Assembly (NCBI GenBank): GCA_934271655.1 | Contig: CAKQRW010000064.1 | Coordinates: forward strand, 1-12,762 | DNA: 12,762 nt | Direction: 5' to 3' | Source of the DNA: an uncultured Bacteroidaceae bacterium | GTDB lineage: Bacteria > Bacteroidota > Bacteroidia > Bacteroidales > Bacteroidaceae | In this document: positions 6,605 to 12,762 of the stretch, in pieces | How the letters are laid out: every line of letters starts with the position of its first letter | How positions within the stretch are numbered: position 1 is the first letter of the stretch | Position numbers and translations under genes: made by a program | Notes under the pieces: generated by a model | Seen by the model: only the letters and a program-made list of their open reading frames with translations | Told to the model about the DNA's origin: nothing | Databases searched by the model: none

Positions 6605-6651
6605 CATAGAGAGCCTGTGGCAGCATAGGGCATGTGCCCTCTATCTCTATG
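6605..6651 (-). other. Nested inverted repeats in the ugd-GH67 intergenic region
   Basis: CATAGAGA (6605-6612) pairs with TCTCTATG (6644-6651), enclosing the palindrome AGGGCA-TG-TGCCCT (6627-6640). The 6560-6722 stretch is GC-rich compared with other spacers here and has no -7 element that I can find, so GH67 is likely read from an upstream promoter. The structure might be a processing or attenuation element in a ugd-GH67 transcript. No known riboswitch was recognised. Confidence 0.45.
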
Positions 6652-6722
6652 TGGGCGTGTCTGCCGCGTGGCTCCTGCCGTAAGGCCAGTACCGGAGCGT
6701 GCGCGGCTTTTGCCCGCTATGT

Positions 6723-8000
6723 TCAGTCGCGTCTGAAGATGTCGCGTGTGTAGACCTTGTCCTTCACATCGTCCAGGCATGCATCGTATCTGTTGGCTAT
6801 GATGGCTTGTGACATGGACTTGAAGTCTTCAAGGTTGTTCACTACCTTCGAACCGAAGAATGTGGCGCCGTCGGGCAGCGTGGGCTCGTAGATGACTACG
6901 GTGGCTCCCTTGGCCTTGATGCGCTTCATGATGCCCTGTATGGATGACTGGCGGAAGTTGTCTGAGTTGCTTTTCATGGTCAGGCGGAACACGCCGATGA
7001 CCACTTCCTTCTCTGTCTCCTCGTCCCATCTGATGCGGTTGGTGTAGCTGTAGTAGCCAGCTTTCTGCAGCACTCTGTCGGCTATGAAGTCTTTGCGTGT
7101 GCGGTTGCTCTCGACGATGGCTGTCATCATCTGCTGTGGCACGTCCTGGTAGTTGGCCAGCAGCTGTTTGGTATCTTTGGGTAGGCAGTAGCCTCCGTAG
7201 CCGAAGGACGGGTTGTTGTAGTGTGTGCCGATGCGGGGGTCGAGCCCCACTCCCTGGATGATGGCTTTGGAGTCGAGTCCCTTCACCTCTGCGTATGTGT
7301 CCAGCTCGTTGAAGTAGGATACTCGGAGGGCCAGGTAGGTGTTGGCGAACAGCTTGACGGCTTCTGCCTCTGTGAGGCCCATGAAGAGCACGTCTATGTC
7401 TTCCTTTATTGCTCCTTCTTGCAGCAGGGCCGCAAATGTCTTGGCTGCTTCTTGCAGTTCCTCAGGGTCTTTGGCCTCTATGCGCTTGGGGTAGCCCACG
7501 ATGATGCGCGATGGGTACAGATTGTCGTAAAGCGCCTTGCTCTCTCTCAGAAACTCTGGCGAGAAGAGCAGGCGTATGGCGTGGCCATACTTGTTGTAGA
7601 GGCTTTCTGTGTATCCCACAGGTATGGTCGACTTGATGACCATGACAGCCTGTGGATTCACCTCCAGAACTAAGTCTATGACCTCCTCCACATGCGATGT
7701 GTCAAAATAGTTCTTTGCCGGGTCATAGTTGGTAGGAGCCGCTATCACCACGAAGTCGGCGTCGGCATAGGCTGCTTTGCCGTCGAGGGTGGCTTTGAGG
7801 TTCAGGTCTTTCTCCTTGAGGTATTTCTCGATGTACTCGTCTTGGATGGGAGACTGCCTTCTGTTGATCAGGTCCACTTTCTCTGGAATGACATCTACTG
7901 CTGTCACCTGGTGGTGCTGGGAAAGGAGAGTGGCTATGCTTAGACCCACATATCCTGTGCCTGCCACGGCTATCTTTATGTCCTTGAAATCTTTCTTCAT
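6723..8000 (-). CDS. ugd: UDP-glucose 6-dehydrogenase
   Basis: This 425-residue cytosolic enzyme oxidises UDP-glucose to UDP-glucuronate using two NAD+, supplying precursor for capsule, exopolysaccharide or LPS sugars. The N-terminal Rossmann fold opens with IKIAVAGTGYVGLS. Other signatures are IKSTIPVGY, the substrate-binding block SPEFLRESKA, KLFANTYLALRVSYFNELD, and the active-site loop GYGGYCLPKDTKQ with the catalytic Cys at residue 272. A C-terminal UDP-binding domain follows (VIGVFRLTMKSNSDNFRQSS). The length is normal and complete. It starts 57 bases after the regulator stop and shares strand with both alpha-glucuronidases, so joint transcription is plausible. The gene's leader carries one copy of the recurring motif (8027-8046). 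Its biosynthetic role contrasts with the glucuronate-releasing neighbours. Confidence 0.95.
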   Translation of the reverse strand: MKKDFKDIKIAVAGTGYVGLSIATLLSQHHQVTAVDVIPEKVDLINRRQSPIQDEYIEKYLKEKDLNLKATLDGKAAYADADFVVIAAPTNYDPAKNYFDTSHVEEVIDLVLEVNPQAVMVIKSTIPVGYTESLYNKYGHAIRLLFSPEFLRESKALYDNLYPSRIIVGYPKRIEAKDPEELQEAAKTFAALLQEGAIKEDIDVLFMGLTEAEAVKLFANTYLALRVSYFNELDTYAEVKGLDSKAIIQGVGLDPRIGTHYNNPSFGYGGYCLPKDTKQLLANYQDVPQQMMTAIVESNRTRKDFIADRVLQKAGYYSYTNRIRWDEETEKEVVIGVFRLTMKSNSDNFRQSSIQGIMKRIKAKGATVVIYEPTLPDGATFFGSKVVNNLEDFKSMSQAIIANRYDACLDDVKDKVYTRDIFRRD

Positions 8001-8026
8001 AGTTTTGTCTGTATGTAGAATGATGT

Positions 8027-8046
8027 TAAGTGGGTGCTCAATCTTA
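8027..8046 (-). promoter_or_regulatory. Recurring 20-base motif in the ugd leader
   Basis: On the minus strand this reads TAAGATTGAGCACCCACTTA, one change from the core GAGCACCTACTTA. Its first eight bases, TAAGATTG, also resemble a -7 element. It lies in the 57-base gap between the regulator stop and ugd, ending 26 bases before the ugd ATG. Confidence 0.45.
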
Positions 8047-8057
8047 TGAGCGCCTGG

Positions 8058-9428
8058 CTATTCTGCGTCGCTGACGTCCGTACCCTTGGCTATCTTGTCC
8101 ATGCGGACGCGCCTCATGTATTCTGATGGAGCCATTCCGTACTCTGCCTTGAAGTTCTCCGTGAATCGTTTGGGGCTGTTGTAGCCAAGCGCAGATGCTA
8201 TCTCTGTTATTTGCATCTGGCTCTGCTCAAGATATTGCTTGGCGCGCTTCATGCGGATGGTGCGGATGAATTCGGCAGGGCCTTTGCCTGTGATGTTTAT
8301 GAGTTTCTTGTACAGGTAGGTGCGGCTGAGCGACAGCTCCTGGCCGAGCATCTCCACGGAGAAGTCTGTGTCGGAGATATGGTCCTCGCATATCTTCAGG
8401 GCCAGCTGTATGAATTTCTCATCTACCGAGGTGATAGTTATCTCGCTTGGTGTCACGTCTATCTTCTCGCGGAACTGCTTTTGCCTGTTTTCCTTCTTCT
8501 CGATGAGCTTTTTCACTCTCAGGCGGAGCATCTCCACGTTGAAGGGCTTGGTGATGTAGTCGTCGGCTCCAAGCTTGAGGCCTTCCACCTCTGTGTCGTT
8601 GCCTGTGATGCCTGTGAGGAGTATGACTGGTATGTGAGACCATCTGAGATCTGTCTTCACCTCCTTGCACAGCTCAAGTCCGTTCATGTTTGGCATGGTG
8701 ACATCGCTCACCACAAGGTCGATGCCGTCGTTTTCTTGCAGGCACTTGAGGCCTTCCTCACCATCGTGTGCTGTGATGACATTGTATTCGCCTCTGAAAT
8801 AGTCGCGCACGAAGCGGCACATGTCTTCGCTGTCGTCGACCATGAGCATGGTGAACTTATGGTTTTCCTCGTTCTCTTCTGTCTGCTCGTCGTTGTTGAT
8901 GACATTTTTGCTGACGGCAGCGGCGTTGTTGTCGTCCACGCAGTTGCCCGGGTCGTCGGTGTGCTTTGTCGTTGTGTAGGGCTGTGCTGCTGCAGGTGTG
9001 CTCATGGCCTGTATGGCCATGATGGTGGAGTCGGATGGCTTCATGCCTGAGGGTAGCATGTTGATCTGGTGCAGCAGCAGCTGCGAGTTTCTCAGCAGGG
9101 TCTGCAGTCTGGCGCGCCTGTCCTCAGGCATGGGCTCTGCTACCATCTGTTGCAAGGGGCCTACTATGAGTGTCATGGGGGTGAGGAGCTCTTGGCTGAC
9201 GGTGGAGAGCACCGTGCGCTTCAAGTCTTCGATGTCGTTGGAGTGCTGCCTTTCCAGTCGCGCTTTCTGCTCTTCCATCTTTGTGCGCATGATGCGTGTG
9301 TTGACATAGAGAGCTATTAGCACGCAGACTCCTATGAGCAGTATGATAAGGGTTACTAGTGAAAGTGACTCGCTCCATACCGCCTGGCATGGCATGGCTG
9401 ATAATGCAGCCAACATTGTTGTGTTCAT
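8058..9428 (-). CDS. Dwarf HTCS-like regulator: membrane anchor, degenerate DHp, REC, AraC HTH
   Basis: This 456-residue protein is a cut-down hybrid two-component regulator. In order: one transmembrane helix (about 24-42) followed by basic residues that put the rest in the cytoplasm; a coiled helix and DHp-like segment (50-125); a polar low-complexity linker (about 130-190); a response-regulator receiver (about 192-310) with Asp198/Asp199, phospho-acceptor Asp242 in VVSDVTMP, Thr272 and Lys294; and an AraC-type DNA-binding domain (about 345-445, SLSRTYLYKKL, EIASALGYNSPKRFTENFK). In ordinary HTCS proteins the DHp reads SHELRTPLTL; here it is SQELLTPMTL, so the phospho-acceptor His is Gln79. 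No HATPase domain and no periplasmic sensor exist. Normal HTCS proteins exceed 1,200 residues. The frame is intact. It lies between GH115 and ugd and probably regulates nearby genes (inference). Confidence 0.9.
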   Translation of the reverse strand: MNTTMLAALSAMPCQAVWSESLSLVTLIILLIGVCVLIALYVNTRIMRTKMEEQKARLERQHSNDIEDLKRTVLSTVSQELLTPMTLIVGPLQQMVAEPMPEDRRARLQTLLRNSQLLLHQINMLPSGMKPSDSTIMAIQAMSTPAAAQPYTTTKHTDDPGNCVDDNNAAAVSKNVINNDEQTEENEENHKFTMLMVDDSEDMCRFVRDYFRGEYNVITAHDGEEGLKCLQENDGIDLVVSDVTMPNMNGLELCKEVKTDLRWSHIPVILLTGITGNDTEVEGLKLGADDYITKPFNVEMLRLRVKKLIEKKENRQKQFREKIDVTPSEITITSVDEKFIQLALKICEDHISDTDFSVEMLGQELSLSRTYLYKKLINITGKGPAEFIRTIRMKRAKQYLEQSQMQITEIASALGYNSPKRFTENFKAEYGMAPSEYMRRVRMDKIAKGTDVSDAE

Positions 9429-9453
9429 TTTGGTCGTTATTGTTTTTTTGAAG

Positions 9454-9490
9454 GCATGCGGCCTCTTTTAGGAATGAGGCTGGCGCATGC
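9454..9490 (-). other. Stem-loop in the regulator leader
   Basis: GCATGCG (9454-9460) pairs with CGCATGC (9484-9490), and the adjoining GCCTC (9461-9465) pairs with GAGGC (9476-9480), leaving a 3-base bulge and a 10-base loop. The stem is 12 bp in all. It sits 26 bases upstream of the regulator ATG, within the predicted leader. No T-run follows on the minus strand, so it is more likely an mRNA structure than a terminator. Confidence 0.6.
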
Positions 9491-9518
9491 AGGTTAAGTT
9501 ATACATTTATTTAATGTG

Positions 9519-9526
9519 CAAATATA
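9519..9526 (-). promoter_or_regulatory. Candidate -7 element for the regulator gene
   Basis: The minus strand reads TATATTTG, a full match to TAnnTTTG, in an AT-rich stretch about 90 bases upstream of the regulator ATG. No clear TTTG lies 19-21 bases further upstream, so the promoter would be weak or need an activator. Confidence 0.4.
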
Positions 9527-9616
9527 CAAATAAAAAATGTCATTCTCTTGTTTCGTGTCGGCTTTTTTGTCTTACGCTGCTTCTTGTAAGGCTTTATGAA
9601 GCTTATAATGCACGAA

Positions 9617-9674
9617 AAGTCCCACCTCGGTTGCCACGTGAGGAACCGTTCACGTGGTGGCCGAGGCGGGGCTT
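9617..9674 (-). terminator. Rho-independent terminator after GH115
   Basis: AAGTCCCACCTCGG onward (9617-9641) pairs with 9650-9674 as a stem of about 25 bp with a few G-U pairs and one mismatch, around an 8-base loop (9642-9649). The core CCACGTGA/TCACGTGG is perfect. On the minus strand the stem runs into CTTTTCG, so it should end the GH115 transcript and separate GH115 from the regulator promoter. The T-run is short. Confidence 0.7.
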
Positions 9675-9688
9675 GTTTCGTTTGAGCG

Positions 9689-9781
9689 AGATTGGCTTTG
9701 TTCGTGCGTGCTGAATGCGTCTTATGGTCTCGCTCTATGGAAGCCTTTCGTCAGATTGGCTTTATGTGCGTGCTGAATGCG
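9689..9781. repeat. Direct repeat pair downstream of GH115
   Basis: AGATTGGCTTTG followed by GTGCGTGCTGAATGCG (9689-9719) recurs at 9753-9781 as AGATTGGCTTTA plus GTGCGTGCTGAATGCG; the units differ by a 2-base gap and one substitution, with start positions 64 bases apart. The second copy ends 4 bases from the GH115 stop codon. It looks like a local duplication in the 3' untranslated region. Confidence 0.75.
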
Positions 9782-9785
9782 GAGT

Positions 9786-12212
9786 TCAATTCACTATTAT
9801 CCGTTCTATCACCATTCCTGGGTCGAGTGGCCTGAGCGTGATGGTGTGGTCTCCTTTCTCCAGACAGTTGGCTTTTACCTTCTGCAGGTTCATGCGTGTA
9901 GTCTCCCATTCATAGTTCTGGTCATGGAAGGCGTTGACCACATGCTTGCTCGCTTCGTTGACGTTGATGGTATTGATGTTGCTGCCGTCAATGTCCACAG
10001 CCAGCCGCTGTCCCCTGCCGCTGTTGAACGGGAATGTAGGGGCCAACACTATTGTGATGTCTGTCGTGGCCTTGGCTTCATTAAGGGTGAAGAGGTATGT
10101 CAACGAGGCTCCGTCGGTGGCTACTGTGTAGGGCAGCAATGCCACTCCGTCTCTGCAGGCGCCAAAGTATGGGATGGTCTTCCATGAGGCTTCCTTGGCG
10201 TTCTCCTTCTTCATGTAGTCTGCCGCCTCGATGGTGATGGAGGCTTTTGGCGTGAAGGCAATGGTCTCGCCCATTGTGCCGTCTTCCACTCTCTTCACTT
10301 CGGGACAGCTGTCATGTAGAGGATTGTTCCATGAGCGGTAGCCGATATGTATCTCGTCCATCATGTGGTTCCACTTGCCTTTTGACATCTTGTGGTTGTA
10401 TTCATCACATAGCTCCTTGTCGCGGCGGAAGCACAGCTCTACCCTGTCTGCATACTCGTTGGCGCGGCTGCTGTTCTTGTTGGCATAGTAGCGGTTGAGT
10501 GCCTGGGCGTAGTACATGTTGTACAGGTTGGCCATGGCGCGGACTGGGAAATAGATGAGCTGGTTGTATGTGTCGCGGCGGTCTACAGGGATGGACTCGC
10601 GGAGTATGGTGGCCTCTCTTTCCAGTTTGTCATACTCGTCGACTCTCTCTTTCCATTCACCTGAGAGAAGGTCGAAGGTGTTGGCGTCGAGCGACTCGGG
10701 GGTGCGGCGATGAGCATATTTGCATTGCAGGCTGAGCAGCTCCGCTGCTTTCTTGGCGCACTCTTTGCCCAACTGCTGGGCGCAGAACGACTCGGTGTAG
10801 CGCATCAGGTTGTCTGCTGAGAACTGCTTGGGATTCCATGCCATCTTGAACCAGAAGTCGATGGGAAGCTCCATGGGCTTGAGGTCTCCCACATTGAGAA
10901 TCCAGAGCTTGTCCACTCCATAGGTGTAGGTCAGTTGCAGCTGTTCCCACATCCTCTGCACCTGCGACACATTCAGGAACTTGGAGTTGCGCGGAGCACC
11001 CACATAGTCCACGTGATAGTACAGGCCGTAGCCTCCGGGATGGCGCTTGGCGAAGACTCCCTGCGCGTTGTTCCCGTCCAATTCAGGCAGGATGCGCACA
11101 TTGCCCCAGTTGTCGTCACACAGCAGCAGGATAACATCTTCGGGCACGTTCATGCCTTTCTCATAATACTCCTGCACTTCCTTGTATAATGCCCACACCT
11201 GCGGAGTCTCCTTGGCAGGCTTGCCTGTCGCCTCTTCTATCAGGCGACGCTGGTTGTTCACCACCCTTTCCAGCAGAGCCACATCAGCATGCTCGCCCAT
11301 AGGCTCATCGCCGTTGCCACGCATGCCTACCGTCACCACATCTTCAGTATGGCGCATGCGCTCCACGCCGCTTTTCCAGAACTGGTCAAGCTCTTCCTTA
11401 TTGGTGTCATAGTTCCACGCTCCGTGGCTTTTGTCGCGGGTCCATTCCTTATGAGCACGTGCCATCGGCTCATGATGGCTCGTGCCCATCATGACGCCCA
11501 TGTCGTCGGCTGTCTGCATGTTGAGAGAGTCATCGGCATAGAAAGCGGCGTTCCACATGGCGGGCCACATGTAGTTGCCCTTGAGGCGGAGCACCAGCTC
11601 AAACACGCGCGCATAGAATTTGCTGTTGTACACGCCGCCATAGTTCTCTTCGACCCATCCCGACAGGCATGGTGCCTCGTCGTTGAGGAAGATGCCGCGA
11701 TACTTCACGGCTGGCTCTCCATCGCTGTAGATGCCTTTTCTTATATATATATTGTCATGCCTCTCCACGGGCACATCGGCCCAGTCATACCAAGGGCTGA
11801 CGCCGATCTGCTGGCTGAGCTCATAGATGCCGTATATAGTGCCTCGTTTGTCCGAACCGGCAATGACAAGTTGGCCGTCGACCATCGTGATGATGAATTT
11901 CTCATTCTTGCCTTTGAGCAGCGAGGCATCTATCAGCTTCTTCTTCGCCATCTTGTTTATTACCCTGCTCTTGCCCAAGGTGCCGATGCATATGGGGTAA
12001 TCGCATCTGCCGCTGACTTTCTTCAGATCTTCTTTCAGATTGCCGATGGCAATGGTCACACCTTTCCAGTCGCTGTCGTCAAAAATAATGTCGCAGTGTC
12101 TGTCAGTCAAGCACTCTGTGCCATCTTCTGCTTGGAAGACTACGAATTGTTCTGCGGCAAAGGCCTTGGCTATACCTATAATGAAAGCCAGGATTGCAAG
12201 AATCTTTCTCAT
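9786..12212 (-). CDS. GH115 alpha-glucuronidase
   Basis: This 808-residue exported enzyme belongs to glycoside hydrolase family 115, xylan alpha-1,2-glucuronidases that remove (methyl)glucuronic acid from internal as well as terminal xylose. The start at 12212 gives the signal peptide MRKILAILAFIIGIAKAFA; in-frame ATGs at 12224 and 12254 would add residues from a DNA repeat (MLHN twice) before it. After an N-terminal alpha/beta domain (about 20-150, ending GSDKRGTIYGIYELSQQIG), the barrel shows YRGIFLNDEAP, LKGNYMWPAMWNAAF, GTSHHEPMARAHKEW with His246/His247, RGNGDEPM with Asp302 and Glu303, LLLCDDNWGN and WILNVGDLKPMELP. All are strongly family-typical. A helical region and C-terminal beta domain complete the chain. 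Length is normal. It has its own long leader and a terminator. Confidence 0.95.
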   Translation of the reverse strand: MRKILAILAFIIGIAKAFAAEQFVVFQAEDGTECLTDRHCDIIFDDSDWKGVTIAIGNLKEDLKKVSGRCDYPICIGTLGKSRVINKMAKKKLIDASLLKGKNEKFIITMVDGQLVIAGSDKRGTIYGIYELSQQIGVSPWYDWADVPVERHDNIYIRKGIYSDGEPAVKYRGIFLNDEAPCLSGWVEENYGGVYNSKFYARVFELVLRLKGNYMWPAMWNAAFYADDSLNMQTADDMGVMMGTSHHEPMARAHKEWTRDKSHGAWNYDTNKEELDQFWKSGVERMRHTEDVVTVGMRGNGDEPMGEHADVALLERVVNNQRRLIEEATGKPAKETPQVWALYKEVQEYYEKGMNVPEDVILLLCDDNWGNVRILPELDGNNAQGVFAKRHPGGYGLYYHVDYVGAPRNSKFLNVSQVQRMWEQLQLTYTYGVDKLWILNVGDLKPMELPIDFWFKMAWNPKQFSADNLMRYTESFCAQQLGKECAKKAAELLSLQCKYAHRRTPESLDANTFDLLSGEWKERVDEYDKLEREATILRESIPVDRRDTYNQLIYFPVRAMANLYNMYYAQALNRYYANKNSSRANEYADRVELCFRRDKELCDEYNHKMSKGKWNHMMDEIHIGYRSWNNPLHDSCPEVKRVEDGTMGETIAFTPKASITIEAADYMKKENAKEASWKTIPYFGACRDGVALLPYTVATDGASLTYLFTLNEAKATTDITIVLAPTFPFNSGRGQRLAVDIDGSNINTINVNEASKHVVNAFHDQNYEWETTRMNLQKVKANCLEKGDHTITLRPLDPGMVIERIIVN

Positions 12213-12410
12213 GTTATGTAGCATTGATGAATTTGTATTAGTGTTATGTAGCATTGAAGTTTTTATTGGTTACGTACGTTGTCGCTTTCTTCTTTAGTGC
12301 TATGTACATTGGCTATTTTATTATTGGTTGTGTGCGTTGTCGCTTTCTTCTTTAGTACTATGTACATTGGCTATTTTATTATTAGTTGTGTGCGTTGTCG
12401 CTTTGGTTTA
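12211..12410 (-). repeat. Tandem repeats of 56-58 bp forming the GH115 leader
   Basis: Units run 12241-12296, 12297-12354 and 12355-12410, with a partial unit at 12211-12240. Shared blocks are TATGTACATTGGCTATTTTA or its variant TATGTAGCATTG, then GTTGTCGCTTTCTTCTTTA. The two middle units are nearly identical. All lie between the GH115 start and its candidate promoter, so they would be transcribed as leader. On the minus strand two units offer short frames starting MYI(A/V)LKKKATT (12309-12244 and 12367-12263), which may be accidental. Confidence 0.85.
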
Positions 12411-12418
12411 TAGTTTTG

Positions 12419-12503
12419 TGGCACAAAGTTACGTACATATCATGCAATGCAGTATTTCTCATGATACTTTAATTGTCATTGATGTAACATTGGCACAAAG
12501 TTG
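12419..12503 (-). promoter_or_regulatory. Candidate GH115 promoter region with duplicated -7-like box
   Basis: TGGCACAAAGTT occurs at 12419-12430 and again at 12491-12502. On the minus strand the first gives TAACTTTG (plus 12424-12431), a full TAnnTTTG match; the second gives CAACTTTG. Neither has TTTG at the expected -33 spacing. The region is AT-rich. Starting from the first box, the GH115 leader would be about 205 bases. Confidence 0.4.
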
Positions 12504-12535
12504 ATACTATTATAGTACAAATAGAAAATAATTTC

Positions 12536-12762
12536 ATGTTGCTGTCATATGTCCTTCTGTACCGGCAAATGCTCTCTCTTGCCAAAAACAAAGGGGAAGC
12601 GTCAGCCAATCCCAGTGCTTTATGTCCGCTATTCCATCTTCCGTTCCTTCCGCTTGTACCCTTCCCTCATCTCCCACATGCCCACTTTCCCCGTCCGGCC
12701 ACTCGGGCATTCCATGCCCGCCATCCATCTGCCCTCCCAAACCCATCCCCAAACCCCGCCCG
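12536..12762 (+). other. C-rich terminal stretch with an open but unconvincing frame
   Basis: From ATG at 12536 a plus-strand frame stays open to the window end (MLLSYVLLYRQMLSLAKNKG, then Pro/His/Ala-rich). A 72-residue minus frame (12752-12534) overlaps it. Neither resembles a family I know. From about 12640 the plus strand is strikingly pyrimidine-rich with few G, and holds the hairpin CGGGCAT-TCC-ATGCCCG (12704-12720). This looks more like low-complexity intergenic or repeat DNA than a gene, but a partial gene running off the window cannot be excluded. Confidence 0.35.

Noticed and set aside
6498..6626. N-terminal extension of GH67 from an upstream ATG
   Set aside because: The 43 extra residues show no family similarity and would bury the signal peptide inside the protein.
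11289..12221. Long plus-strand frame of 310 codons opposite GH115
   Set aside because: It is antisense to a well-matched GH115 gene with no family signature; similar long shadows lie opposite the esterase, porin and regulator genes.
12213..12254. GH115 start at 12254 or 12224
   Set aside because: These ATGs lie in repeat DNA that encodes MLHN twice; the signal peptide starts at 12212.
12241..12410. Possible CRISPR array
   Set aside because: Units are contiguous tandem repeats without unique spacers of constant length, and no cas genes are nearby.

Overview
This window looks like a chromosomal stretch of a gut- or rumen-type Bacteroidales bacterium, probably Prevotella-like. Reasons: several promoters carry the Bacteroidetes -7 element TAnnTTTG, starts lack Shine-Dalgarno sequences, there is a Porin_O/P-type outer-membrane protein, and there is a regulator built from hybrid two-component system (HTCS) parts. 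Genus is inference. The window starts inside a dispersed repeat and ends in a C-rich low-complexity stretch, so it may be a contig bounded by hard-to-assemble sequence.

Layout: (1) repeat copy A, 1-161. (2) A Cof-type HAD phosphatase on the minus strand (189-1004), divergent from a plus-strand pair: a sialate-O-acetylesterase-type SGNH esterase (1201-3111) and a porin (3170-4264). (3) A 484-base convergent intergenic region (4265-4748) packed with repeats: a 21-bp tandem repeat, repeat copy B (about 190 bp with terminal inverted repeats), a very long hairpin, then 27-bp and 18-bp tandem repeats. (4) Four minus-strand genes, in transcription order: GH115 alpha-glucuronidase (12212-9786), a dwarf HTCS-like regulator (9428-8058), UDP-glucose 6-dehydrogenase (8000-6723) and GH67 alpha-glucuronidase (6497-4749). 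(5) A repeat-rich leader upstream of GH115 and a C-rich end.

How the genes work together (inference from families): the two alpha-glucuronidases and the esterase fit removal of (4-O-methyl)glucuronic acid and acetyl groups from glucuronoxylan. GH115 typically acts on internal substituted xylose and GH67 on the non-reducing-end xylose of oligosaccharides. No SusC/SusD pair, xylanase or xylosidase lies here, so this is not a complete polysaccharide utilization locus. The AraC-type regulator between the glucuronidase genes is a natural candidate for local control. UDP-glucose dehydrogenase makes UDP-glucuronate, so an anabolic glucuronate gene sits between catabolic ones.

Most unusual: a 20-base motif, TAA-N4-GAGCACCTACTTA, occurs about seven times and only between genes, including at both ends of repeat copy B and just upstream of two genes. 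Also notable are the regulator, which lacks the kinase ATPase domain, the phospho-acceptor His and any sensor domain, and a GH67 enzyme without the usual N-terminal domain.
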